Of a DNA stretch of 7,862 bases, positions 1 to 5,498 are shown one piece after another. Source of the DNA: Rhodospirillaceae bacterium (GTDB lineage Bacteria; Pseudomonadota; Alphaproteobacteria; UBA8366; GCA-2717185); assembly GCA_018660965.1 (NCBI GenBank), contig JABJJH010000083.1:1-7862 (forward strand), given 5' to 3'. Position 1 is the first letter of the stretch; each line of letters begins with the position of its first letter. The position numbers were made by a program, and so were the translations under genes. A model generated the notes under the pieces. It was not told where the DNA came from. It worked only from the letters and a program-made list of their open reading frames with translations, and did not search any database.

Positions 1-528
1 GCCGTGACGCCTCGACGCGACCTGCCGGTTTTCGCGGTTGGCGACCGGACCGCCGATGCGGCGCGATCCAGCGGGTTCAAATCGGTGCGCAGCGCGCAGG
101 GCGACATTCAAAGTCTGGCGGCGCTTGTGCGCGCGGAAACAACGCCGGAGCGTGGGGCGTTTGTACATCCAGCCGGTACGGCGGTGGCGGGTGATCTGGC
201 CGGGATATTGGGCGAAAGTGGTTACGAGGTGCGCCGCGCCGTGCTTTACGAGGCGCGACAGGCCGACGCCCTGTCCGCCGAGACGCGCGCGGCCTTGTGC
301 GCAGGGCGCATCGACATGATATTGTTCTATTCGCCGCGCACGGCGGCGGCGTTCGTGCGGCTTGCGGCGGGTTTGGAGAGCGCCTGTGCGTCGGTGGAAA
401 TCTTGTGCCTGAGCCAGGCCGTCGCCGCCGCTGCGGAAGCGTTGCCCTGGCGGCGCGTGATTGTCGCCGAAAACCCCGCCCAGGCTGATTTGCTGGCGGC
501 CTTGGATGAGAGACTGAACGGTTCATGA
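1..528 (+). CDS. hemD: Uroporphyrinogen-III synthase, C-terminal part (5' end outside window)
   Basis: HemD cyclises hydroxymethylbilane to uroporphyrinogen III in the cytoplasm, the step that commits tetrapyrroles to heme, siroheme and cobalamin. About 175 residues are visible; the family is usually near 240-260, so some 65-80 N-terminal residues lie upstream. The GTG at position 4 is therefore most likely an internal valine, not the start. Recognisable family segments are VFAVGDRTADAARSSGF near the visible N-terminus (inter-domain strand and glycine-rich turn), DMILFYSPRTAAAF around visible residue 105-118 (the usual 'FTSprA' strand), and a C-terminal LCLSQAVAAAAEA followed by VIVAENPAQADLLAAL, matching the 'iG.tTA.a...G...v.vA..p....Ll' ending. 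The family is poorly conserved, so the call rests on these segments plus position directly before the mitofilin-like and hemY genes. The stop TGA overlaps the next start as ATGA, implying translational coupling. No frameshift is seen. Confidence 0.88.
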   Translation, partial: AVTPRRDLPVFAVGDRTADAARSSGFKSVRSAQGDIQSLAALVRAETTPERGAFVHPAGTAVAGDLAGILGESGYEVRRAVLYEARQADALSAETRAALCAGRIDMILFYSPRTAAAFVRLAAGLESACASVEILCLSQAVAAAAEALPWRRVIVAENPAQADLLAALDERLNGS

Positions 529-1919
529 CCCACGAAGAAGAAACGACGCCCGACGAATTGGACACCGATGACGCGGCCTCGCGGCCATCGCTCGACGCCG
601 CCCATGTGATCGAACAATTCGGTGGAATTCGGCCCATGGCGGCGAAAATCGGCGTCGCGGTGACGACGGTGCAGGGTTGGAAAAACCGGGGGACGATCCC
701 CGCCAATCGGCGTGACGCCATCGCGGCCGCTGCCGCCGAGCAGGGGATTGAGCTGGATGAAACGGCGGGCGTGCGGGAATCGGATACGGATGAGGGCCCC
801 GAATTCGAGATAGCCGAGCCCGAAATAAGAGCAACCACTGGACCTGCGCCTGAGAAAAAGCCCACGCGAACCGGTTCTGGATTGGCCGGGGTTTCGCTCG
901 CTATATCCCTTGTCGCTATTCTTGTCGCGGTCGCTGTGGCGACGCAATCCCATTGGGTTCAGTGGGGGCTTGGAAAGTATATTCCGGCCCTGACGGCGAA
1001 TGGCGGCGCGGTCTCAAATAATGCTGTGGCGAATAACGGGGCGGCTGAAAGAGAGGCCGCCGTCCGGATCGATGCGTTGACGACCCGGTTGGCGGCGTTG
1101 GAAGCTAAACTGGCGGCGCGCGCCGCGTCTCCGCCGGACCCTGAATTACGCCAACGGATCACGGCTCTGGAGGCGAGCGACGGTGACAGCGGCGCCCTTC
1201 AATCCGCGCTCGCCACGGTGCGGGATCGCGTGGCGACCGTCGAGAAAACGCTGGACGCGGCTTTGACCGAACGCGCCGGAATTAAGGCACAGTTGACGGC
1301 GACGGTCGATGCGATGAACAGCCGCGCCGGGGCTCTGGCAACGGATTTGGATGCGATCCGCAAGGCGCAACATAACGAGTCCGAGGGCCGAAAGGTCACG
1401 GTGGGTCTGGCCTTGTCCGGGCTCGAAGCGGTGCTCGTAACGGACCGGCCCTTCCAGTTGGCGTTGACAGCGTTGCGGGACGTCGCGACGGGCCAGTCAG
1501 CAATGGATGCGGGGTTGACGGAAAATCTGGCGCGAATAGTGCCGTTCGCCGCATTCGGCGCGCCGACCCTGGCGCAGTTGATCCGTCAGTATCGCGACCT
1601 GGCGCCGGAACTGGCGCGTCGCGACAGCTTGGGGGGCCGGGAAGACTGGGTCGGGCAGACCTTGGATAAAATCTACGATGTTGTGTCATGGCGTCGTGTC
1701 GGGGGCCCAATCGATCAGGCCGCCGAAGCGCTGGCCGGGCGCGATTTGAAGGGCGCGGTGGCCCTGCTTTCAGCGCAACCCGAATTTGAACCCGTGGCGC
1801 GCAACTGGCTGACCGGAGCGCGCAATCGTATCGCCGTGACCGCGGCATTGGACGCGGTGCGCGCATCCATTACAAAATCGCAGGCGCGGCCGGCGCAAAA
1901 ACCGGGTCCGGCGCAATGA
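525..1919 (+). CDS. Mic60/mitofilin-like inner-membrane protein with N-terminal HTH module
   Basis: A 464-residue protein, the presumed bacterial counterpart of mitochondrial Mic60, which shapes cristae; alphaproteobacterial homologues are linked to intracytoplasmic membranes and envelope contacts. Order of parts: acidic N-terminus (1-24); a helix-turn-helix-like module (about 25-78) with FGGIRPMAAKIGVAVTTVQG then WKNRGTIPANRR, resembling short Cro-like domains; an acidic and proline-rich linker (80-116); one transmembrane helix (about 118-140); a low-complexity Ala/Asn stretch; a heptad-rich coiled-coil region (about 175-285); and a C-terminal mitofilin-type signature (about 290-445) with RPFQLALTALRD, FAAFGAPTLAQL, VVSWRRVGG and a final amphipathic helix pair. 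Topology is inferred: HTH in the cytoplasm, coiled coil in the periplasm. It lies between hemD and hemY with ATGA overlaps on both sides, the typical alphaproteobacterial setting for this gene. Start chosen by the overlap. The HTH is the odd part; eukaryotic Mic60 has a targeting sequence there instead. Confidence is high for family, moderate for function. Confidence 0.85.
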   Translation: MTHEEETTPDELDTDDAASRPSLDAAHVIEQFGGIRPMAAKIGVAVTTVQGWKNRGTIPANRRDAIAAAAAEQGIELDETAGVRESDTDEGPEFEIAEPEIRATTGPAPEKKPTRTGSGLAGVSLAISLVAILVAVAVATQSHWVQWGLGKYIPALTANGGAVSNNAVANNGAAEREAAVRIDALTTRLAALEAKLAARAASPPDPELRQRITALEASDGDSGALQSALATVRDRVATVEKTLDAALTERAGIKAQLTATVDAMNSRAGALATDLDAIRKAQHNESEGRKVTVGLALSGLEAVLVTDRPFQLALTALRDVATGQSAMDAGLTENLARIVPFAAFGAPTLAQLIRQYRDLAPELARRDSLGGREDWVGQTLDKIYDVVSWRRVGGPIDQAAEALAGRDLKGAVALLSAQPEFEPVARNWLTGARNRIAVTAALDAVRASITKSQARPAQKPGPAQ

Positions 1920-3316
1920 GGCGCGTCTTTCTATTGTTCGGTTTGATCGCGGCGGGCGCCGCGCTGGCGATCTGGTTCGCCGACCGTCCGGGCATGGTTA
2001 CCTTGCAGTGGGCTGGATTCCGGTTCGATACCTCCGCCGGCGTCTTGTTTGCGCTTGTCGCGGTCGTCGCCATCGGTGCGGCAGCGATGTATCGATTCTG
2101 GCGGTTTCTGCGCCGGGCGCCGCGAAACCTGGCCTCCGCCCGCCGGGCGCGACGGCGCCGGCAAGGTTATCGGTTCCTGACCCAGGGCATGGTGGCGGTT
2201 GCGGCGGGCGATTCGAGCGAAGCCGCGCGGCTGTCGAAAAAGGCCGACCGGCTGCTTCAGGAACCGCCGCTCACCATGTTGTTGTCCGCCCAGGCGGCGC
2301 AGCTTGACGGCGACGAAACGGCGGCGCGACGTTATTTCGAAGCCATGCTCGACGAGCCGGACATGGCCTTCCTGGGCGTTCGCGGTTTGTTGACCCAGGC
2401 GATCAAGGCGGGCGATTCCGCACATGCGCTGGCCCTGGCCGAACGGGCGGTCGCCCTGCGCCCGAAAACCGAATGGGTGATCGAGGAATTATTCGCCCAG
2501 CAAATCGCGGCGGCGGATTGGGACGCGGCCGATGACACGATGCTTCAAGCCGGGCGGCGAAAGGTTCTCGACCCCGAAATCGTCCGCCGCCGCCGCGCGG
2601 TTCTGGCTGTGGCGCAATGCGCGGCGCTGGACGCGGCGGGTGACACCGGCAAAGCCACGAGCGATGCGATGAAAAGCGCGGAACGCGGCTGCAAGCTGGA
2701 CCCCAGCCTGACGCCCGCGACGACGATGTTGGCTCGACTGCTGGCGGCGGACGGCAAAATTGGCAAAGCGACGCGCCTGATCGAAAACGCCTGGCGCCGC
2801 GACCCGCATCCGGAACTGGCCGCCGTCTACAACACGATTGACGCGAAGAGTGGCTCCACCGGATCGGAGCTGGACCAGGTGAAGCGAACCCAACGTCTTA
2901 GTGGAAACAATCCGGACCACGCCGAAAGTCATATCGCGTTGGCGCGCGCCGCGCTGTCGGCGGATTTATGGGGTGAGGCGCGCCGTCATCTCGACGCGGT
3001 GATTGGGCAGGCTGATGACGAATCAGACGTCGGCGCGCGGGTTTACCGGTTGATGGCGGATATTGAAATGGCGGAACGCAGCGATGCGGCGGCGGCGGGC
3101 CGGTGGCTCGCAAAGGCGTCGCGTCCCGATGAATCGTGGATTTGCGAGGCGTGCGGCGCGGTCCATGGCGCCTGGCGCGCGGTTTGTGGCCATTGCGGCG
3201 GTTTCGACGTGCTACGCTGGCGGACGCCGCGAAACCTGACGCCGCCCGCGCCCGACCCGGCCGACCTGTTGGACCCGCCTCTGGACGCCTCTCCGGCTGT
3301 ATTGGCGCCCACTTAA
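1916..3316 (+). CDS. hemY: HemY-type TPR inner-membrane protein with C-terminal zinc ribbon
   Basis: This is the proteobacterial HemY (HemY_N plus TPR family), not the flavin protoporphyrinogen oxidase that shares the name. Its exact role in late heme synthesis or heme-enzyme assembly is unsettled. The 466 residues start with two transmembrane helices (about 3-21 and 42-60) joined by a short loop with GMVTLQWAGFRFDTS, characteristic of HemY_N. A basic stretch (65-83) and the YRFLTQGMVAVAAGDSSEAA helix pair (about 85-104) follow, then repeated TPR-like alpha hairpins to about residue 400 (for example AHALALAERAVALRP and GEARRHLDAVIGQ). The C-terminus has a CxxC-x10-CxxC knuckle (Cys410, 413, 424, 427) followed by FDVLRW, much like the rubredoxin-type ending of the TPR protein LapB; it probably binds zinc or iron. 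A proline-rich tail closes the protein. The start overlaps the previous stop as ATGA, so it should be co-translated with the Mic60-like gene. It is the last gene of the operon. Confidence 0.9.
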   Translation: MRRVFLLFGLIAAGAALAIWFADRPGMVTLQWAGFRFDTSAGVLFALVAVVAIGAAAMYRFWRFLRRAPRNLASARRARRRRQGYRFLTQGMVAVAAGDSSEAARLSKKADRLLQEPPLTMLLSAQAAQLDGDETAARRYFEAMLDEPDMAFLGVRGLLTQAIKAGDSAHALALAERAVALRPKTEWVIEELFAQQIAAADWDAADDTMLQAGRRKVLDPEIVRRRRAVLAVAQCAALDAAGDTGKATSDAMKSAERGCKLDPSLTPATTMLARLLAADGKIGKATRLIENAWRRDPHPELAAVYNTIDAKSGSTGSELDQVKRTQRLSGNNPDHAESHIALARAALSADLWGEARRHLDAVIGQADDESDVGARVYRLMADIEMAERSDAAAAGRWLAKASRPDESWICEACGAVHGAWRAVCGHCGGFDVLRWRTPRNLTPPAPDPADLLDPPLDASPAVLAPT

Positions 3317-3318
3317 AC

Positions 3319-3355
3319 AAAAAAACGGGCTGGCGAATTGGAGGTTCGCCAGCCC
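3319..3355 (-). terminator. Strong hairpin with T-tract on the minus strand (candidate terminator or UTR element)
   Basis: An uninterrupted 11-bp stem pairs 3327-3337 with 3345-3355 around a 7-base loop (3338-3344). Read on the minus strand it is followed by one G and seven T (A-run 3319-3325 on plus), the layout of an intrinsic terminator for leftward transcription. On the plus strand the stem is followed by AGATCAGGGAG, not T, so it is a poor terminator for hemY, although it begins only 10 bases after the hemY stop and could still protect the mRNA 3' end. It also stands just before a Shine-Dalgarno-like sequence. The stem is certain; its role is inferred. Confidence 0.5.
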
Positions 3356-3375
3356 AGATCAGGGAGAGAAATCAC

Positions 3376-3450
3376 ATGTCGTCCGTAGACAGTGACATCA
3401 TAATGTCAGCGAATCCGATATCGCGCTGTGATGCAGATCACTTGCCGTAA
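3376..3450 (+). CDS. Possible small ORF, 24 residues, unknown function
   Basis: ATG at 3376 is preceded by AGGGAG (3361-3366) at a 9-base spacing, one of the better ribosome-binding sites in this region, and the frame closes with TAA at 3450. The predicted peptide begins MSSVDSDIIMSANPISRC and ends DADHLP. It has no membrane segment and no motif I recognise. The TAA is directly followed by six further A. The hairpin at 3327-3355 would sit in its 5' leader. The frame is also open upstream into hemY out of frame, so openness alone is weak evidence; the argument is the Shine-Dalgarno plus ATG directly behind a stable hairpin. It could equally be a chance ORF in a non-coding transcript. Confidence 0.3.
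   Translation: MSSVDSDIIMSANPISRCDADHLP
3427..3442. promoter_or_regulatory. CRP/FNR-family-like palindrome
   Basis: TGTGATGCAGATCACT matches the classical CRP consensus TGTGA-N6-TCACA at 9 of 10 defined positions. It overlaps the 3' end of the possible small ORF and is about 285 bases before the intact tRNA gene, so no obvious target gene has it at a normal activator distance. One such site can occur by chance, and the binding preferences of this organism's CRP/FNR regulators are unknown. Confidence 0.2.
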
Positions 3451-3588
3451 AAAAAGTTCAAATTCGTGCAAAATCAGACTGGCGGAAGGCCCGCAAAATA
3501 CGGTTTGGACCCTTGGCCCGCGCCGTAATTTTCACCCGTCCTACCGTCTTGCGTTGCGGAGAGGATGCGCATATGTTCCGCGCGATTG

Positions 3589-3641
3589 GCCGCGTTCGCT
3601 CAGTTGTTGGAGCACAGCATTCGTAAGAAGCGGGTCGGGCG
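3589..3641 (+). pseudogene. Degraded tRNA-Thr copy (5' three-quarters only)
   Basis: Aligned without gaps to the intact tRNA-Thr at a constant offset of 123 bases, 3588-3641 matches 42 of 54 positions by hand count (one base before the tRNA is included). The D-stem GCTC/GAGC (3598-3601 with 3610-3613) and the anticodon loop TTCGTAA with anticodon CGT (3622-3624) are kept. The anticodon stem no longer pairs because 3627-3629 and 3631 have changed. The T-arm and the 3' acceptor strand are not recognisable after about 3641, so a cloverleaf cannot form. This is best read as the relic of a tandem tRNA duplication or a rearranged tRNA. A tRNA-mimic role cannot be excluded. Confidence 0.7.
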
Positions 3642-3671
3642 GCAAGGTTATGGAAGTTCAGTTTGTTACGG

Positions 3672-3708
3672 GTACCGTGCCCTGCCTAATACGGCTATAA
3701 TACGGTAC
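3672..3708 (+). promoter_or_regulatory. Probable promoter of tRNA-Thr with flanking inverted repeat
   Basis: A perfect TATAAT (3696-3701) lies 10 bases before the mature tRNA 5' end. At a 17-base spacing the -35 position (3673-3678, TACCGT) is poor, so the assignment rests mainly on the -10 box. The box sits inside a 7-bp inverted repeat, GTACCGT (3672-3678) and ACGGTAC (3702-3708). AATACGG also occurs twice as a direct repeat (3688-3694 and 3699-3705). Starting this close to the mature end would leave a very short leader. Whether the repeats bind a regulator is unknown. Confidence 0.45.
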
Positions 3709-3711
3709 AGG

Positions 3712-3787
3712 GCCGCCTTAGCTCAGCTGGTAGAGCATCGCATTCGTAATGCGGGGGTCGGGTGTTCAAGTCACCCAGGCGGCACCA
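3712..3787 (+). tRNA. tRNA-Thr, anticodon CGU
   Basis: A complete 76-base cloverleaf. Acceptor stem GCCGCCT pairs perfectly with AGGCGGC, D-stem GCTC with GAGC, and T-stem GGGTG with CACCC around loop TTCAAGT. The anticodon stem 3738-3742 pairs with 3750-3754 with one U-G wobble. The anticodon loop TTCGTAA places CGT at 3745-3747, which reads the threonine codon ACG. The discriminator base is A and the CCA end is encoded (3785-3787). G1-C72 and C2-G71 agree with threonine identity, and the body closely resembles the enterobacterial tRNA-Thr(CGU). The 3' end is followed by a T-rich stretch (ATTTCTTTC). Confidence 0.96.
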
Positions 3788-4229
3788 TTTCTTTCAATGA
3801 CTAGCTGTTATGCGTCGGCCCACTGACCTGCTCGGTGTGTAATTCCTGTATAACCTTGTCAGGAGCTTGCCGGTTTTAGGTGACCTCTTTGTTCCGGTTC
3901 TGTCTTGCTCTGTTCCATCCTTTCTAGGGCGTCATCAACACGGCTGTCACGGGTATTAGGTATCCACAAGCGTCAGCCTTCGCCTTCGATCTTGGAACCG
4001 CTTCGTAAATCTATATATGCTAGTATAAGAATTTAGGATCACCGGATCCTGAAATTAGGGCTGCTGCAACTCTCAAACGAAGAATGACGCAACCATGCCG
4101 AACCCTAACGATTTTCATAACCCTGTTCGCCGTTGATGATGCCGCTCGGATAGCAGAGACCTCCTTGAGAGGACGCGCTGGACAGCCTAACCTCTATGCA
4201 AACATGAAACTCCAGGTCAGGTCCCGCCC
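3788..4229. other. Gene-free, lower-GC interval between tRNA-Thr and the dioxygenase gene
   Basis: No convincing gene is seen on either strand. Composition is clearly less GC-rich than in the heme operon. A minus-strand frame, 3969 down to 3859 (TTG start, 36 residues, with RVDDALERMEQSKTEPEQR), has protein-like character but no ribosome-binding site; it may be a remnant. A weak promoter-like pair, TTGGAA (3992-3997) and TATATG (4014-4019), lies about 210 bases before the dioxygenase start. A forward frame open from 4084 runs out of frame into the dioxygenase gene and looks spurious. Confidence 0.5.
4030..4056. repeat. Inverted repeat (11-bp arms, one bulge)
   Basis: AATTTAGGATC (4030-4040) is complementary to GATCCTGAAATT (4045-4056) except for one bulged G at 4051, with loop ACCG (4041-4044). 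No T-tract follows, so it is unlikely to be an intrinsic terminator. It lies downstream of the weak promoter-like sequence and about 170 bases before the dioxygenase start. It could be an operator, an RNA hairpin or the trace of a small mobile repeat; nothing here decides. Confidence 0.4.
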
Positions 4230-5075
4230 ATGCCCATCGCTGTCCATCCCTCCGGCCGCGCCGCCGGTGCAGAAATTACTGGCTGCAACCTCGCCACCGA
4301 CCTGGACGACGCGAATTTTGCCGTCATTCAAGACGCTTTGGATGAACATGGCGTCATCTACCTACGCAACCAGACACTGACACCGGACCAGCAAGTCGCC
4401 TTTACGGAGCGTTTCGGTGAACCGGACGTGAACTTCAACGCGCTCCGTTTTGGTGTCGACGGCAGCCCGACCATCTACCGTATCTCGAACATTACGGAGA
4501 ATGGCGAGGCCATCGGTACCCGCCGCGCCGGTGAGACCTGGCACACCGACATGAGCTATGCCAAGCATCCAGCACTTGCGACCATGCTCTATGCGGTAGA
4601 AGTTCCGACCCTGCACGGTATGCCGCTCGGCGGCACTGGCTTTGCCAACGCTGCTGCTGCCTACGATGCTCTTCCGCAAGACTTGAAAGACGCCATCACC
4701 AGCCTGAAAGGCGTGTTCGACTTTCGCGGTCGCAAGCGCTCCTCCCCTGTCAGTGCGGAGGATATCGCTGCCTATCCGCCGGTCGAGCACCCCATTGTCC
4801 GCACCCACCCGCGCACCGGCCGCAAGGGGCTCTACATCGTCCGTGATGATACCACCGGCATCGTTGGCAAGGACGCGGACGAGAGTCAGGCCCTAATCGA
4901 GGCCCTGGCCGACCACGTCATCAAGCCTGAGTTCATCTACCAGCATATCTGGCAGCAGGGAGATGTCGTGGTCTGGGACAATTGCACCGTCCAACATCGC
5001 GCCGTACAGGACTACGGCCTGCCCCAGCGTCGGCTATTGTGGCGGACGACGGTAAAGGGTGGGGCACCCTACTAA
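4230..5075 (+). CDS. TauD/TfdA-family Fe(II)/2-oxoglutarate-dependent dioxygenase
   Basis: A 281-residue cytoplasmic enzyme of the family that couples 2-oxoglutarate decarboxylation to substrate hydroxylation (taurine, 2,4-D, alkyl sulfates and other small molecules). The iron triad is visible: WHTD gives His105 and Asp107, and TVQHRAV gives the distal His256. LPQRRLLWRTTV supplies the C-terminal arginines (267, 268, 272), one of which should bind the 2-oxoglutarate carboxylate. Thr136 in LGGTGFANAAAAYDALP aligns with the 2-oxoglutarate-contacting Thr of TauD, and PIVRTHPRTGRKGLYI is the conserved central strand pair. Length is normal and no key residue is missing, so it is probably active. 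Substrate cannot be read from sequence. Start: an in-frame TAA (4188-4190) stops upstream extension, and AGG (4219-4221) is 8 bases before the ATG. The gene stands alone, with no transporter or sulfur gene beside it, in a region of different composition, suggesting acquisition. Confidence 0.9.
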   Translation: MPIAVHPSGRAAGAEITGCNLATDLDDANFAVIQDALDEHGVIYLRNQTLTPDQQVAFTERFGEPDVNFNALRFGVDGSPTIYRISNITENGEAIGTRRAGETWHTDMSYAKHPALATMLYAVEVPTLHGMPLGGTGFANAAAAYDALPQDLKDAITSLKGVFDFRGRKRSSPVSAEDIAAYPPVEHPIVRTHPRTGRKGLYIVRDDTTGIVGKDADESQALIEALADHVIKPEFIYQHIWQQGDVVVWDNCTVQHRAVQDYGLPQRRLLWRTTVKGGAPY

Positions 5076-5272
5076 GCTTTTGGAAAGAGCGTGACGATGG
5101 AGGCGACTGGGAGGAAAGAGCAAGAAATCTCAAGTTCAAATTTGACTGTGAAATCGAACAAGAAAACCAGCTCGCCAAATACATGGAAGAAGACTTCAAA
5201 CGAAATGCGCAAGCCGAGCAATTTGCCATGCATCGTACGTTCGACGCATATGAAATTGCGGAACGATTATGA
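5075..5272 (+). pseudogene. Probable 5'-truncated gene remnant, unknown family
   Basis: Directly after the dioxygenase stop, the other forward frame stays open for about 65 codons to a TGA at 5270-5272. It reads like real protein: it is rich in Glu, Lys, Arg and aromatic residues with helical spacing, for example DWEERARNLKFKF, IEQENQLAKYMEEDFKR and MHRTFDAYEIAERL. No start codon with a ribosome-binding site lies at its head; the first in-frame ATG (within KYMEED) would give only about 30 residues, and further upstream the frame runs inside the dioxygenase gene. I infer the 3' end of a gene cut off by a rearrangement near 5075. I do not recognise the family. Codon use is more AT-rich than in the flanking operons. 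A chance ORF remains possible. Confidence 0.35.
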
Positions 5273-5424
5273 GGAATTTTGAACGCAGGTAGGCAATAGT
5301 CAGGGGCGCCACTATCCAATACTATCTAGATATCAGATTGCCCTTTAAACTTTGGTTGGCGACAATTGACCACGACATTACATTGCAATACGTATGGCTT
5401 GGTAAAGTCTATATGAAATTACGG

Positions 5425-5448
5425 CCCGGCGAGCCGGGAAGTTATTTT
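5425..5448 (+). terminator. Weak terminator-like hairpin before wecB
   Basis: CCCGGC (5425-5430) and GCCGGG (5433-5438) are complementary, separated by GA, so effectively a 5-bp GC stem with a tetraloop. AAGTTATTTT follows on the plus strand. It lies 61 bases before wecB. It could end transcription from the upstream accessory genes or act in a wecB leader. The stem is short and the T-tract interrupted. Confidence 0.3.
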
Positions 5449-5463
5449 AGCCATCCCGTACGC

Positions 5464-5494
5464 TCGACTCTTGGAATCCACTTTAAGTTATAAA
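5464..5494 (+). promoter_or_regulatory. Possible wecB promoter close to the start codon
   Basis: TATAAA (5489-5494) ends four bases before the wecB ATG, with TCGACT (5464-5469) as a mediocre -35 at a long 19-base spacing. Use of this -10 would put the transcript start at or next to the ATG, a leaderless message. No Shine-Dalgarno sequence is visible before this ATG, which fits that idea. A second candidate -35, TTGACC (5366-5371), further upstream lacks a good -10 at normal spacing. Confidence 0.2.
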
Positions 5495-5498
5495 CATC

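Noticed and set aside
77..865. Long minus-strand frames (262 and 208 codons) opposite hemD and the Mic60-like gene
   Set aside because: They span the hemD/Mic60 junction antisense, are Pro/Arg/Ser-rich and show no domain; typical shadows of GC-rich coding sequence.
1396..1866. 156-codon minus-strand frame inside the Mic60-like gene
   Set aside because: Composition dominated by Arg and Pro, fully antisense to a well-supported gene.
3565..3804. Forward frame of 79 codons crossing the tRNA-Thr gene
   Set aside because: It contains the complete tRNA, and its repeated peptide similarity (LLEHSIR / LVEHRIR) only reflects the tRNA and its decayed copy.
4084..4380. 98-codon forward frame before and into the dioxygenase gene
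   Set aside because: Overlaps the dioxygenase out of frame, has no ribosome-binding site and no family features.
4933..5319. 128-codon minus-strand frame over the dioxygenase 3' end
   Set aside because: Cys/Ser/Pro-rich antisense translation with no recognisable domain; the forward frame at 5075-5272 is more protein-like.
3765..5498. Attachment-site duplication of the tRNA-Thr 3' end
   Set aside because: I looked for a second copy of the T-arm/acceptor sequence downstream and found only short chance matches such as GGGGCACCC near 5061.
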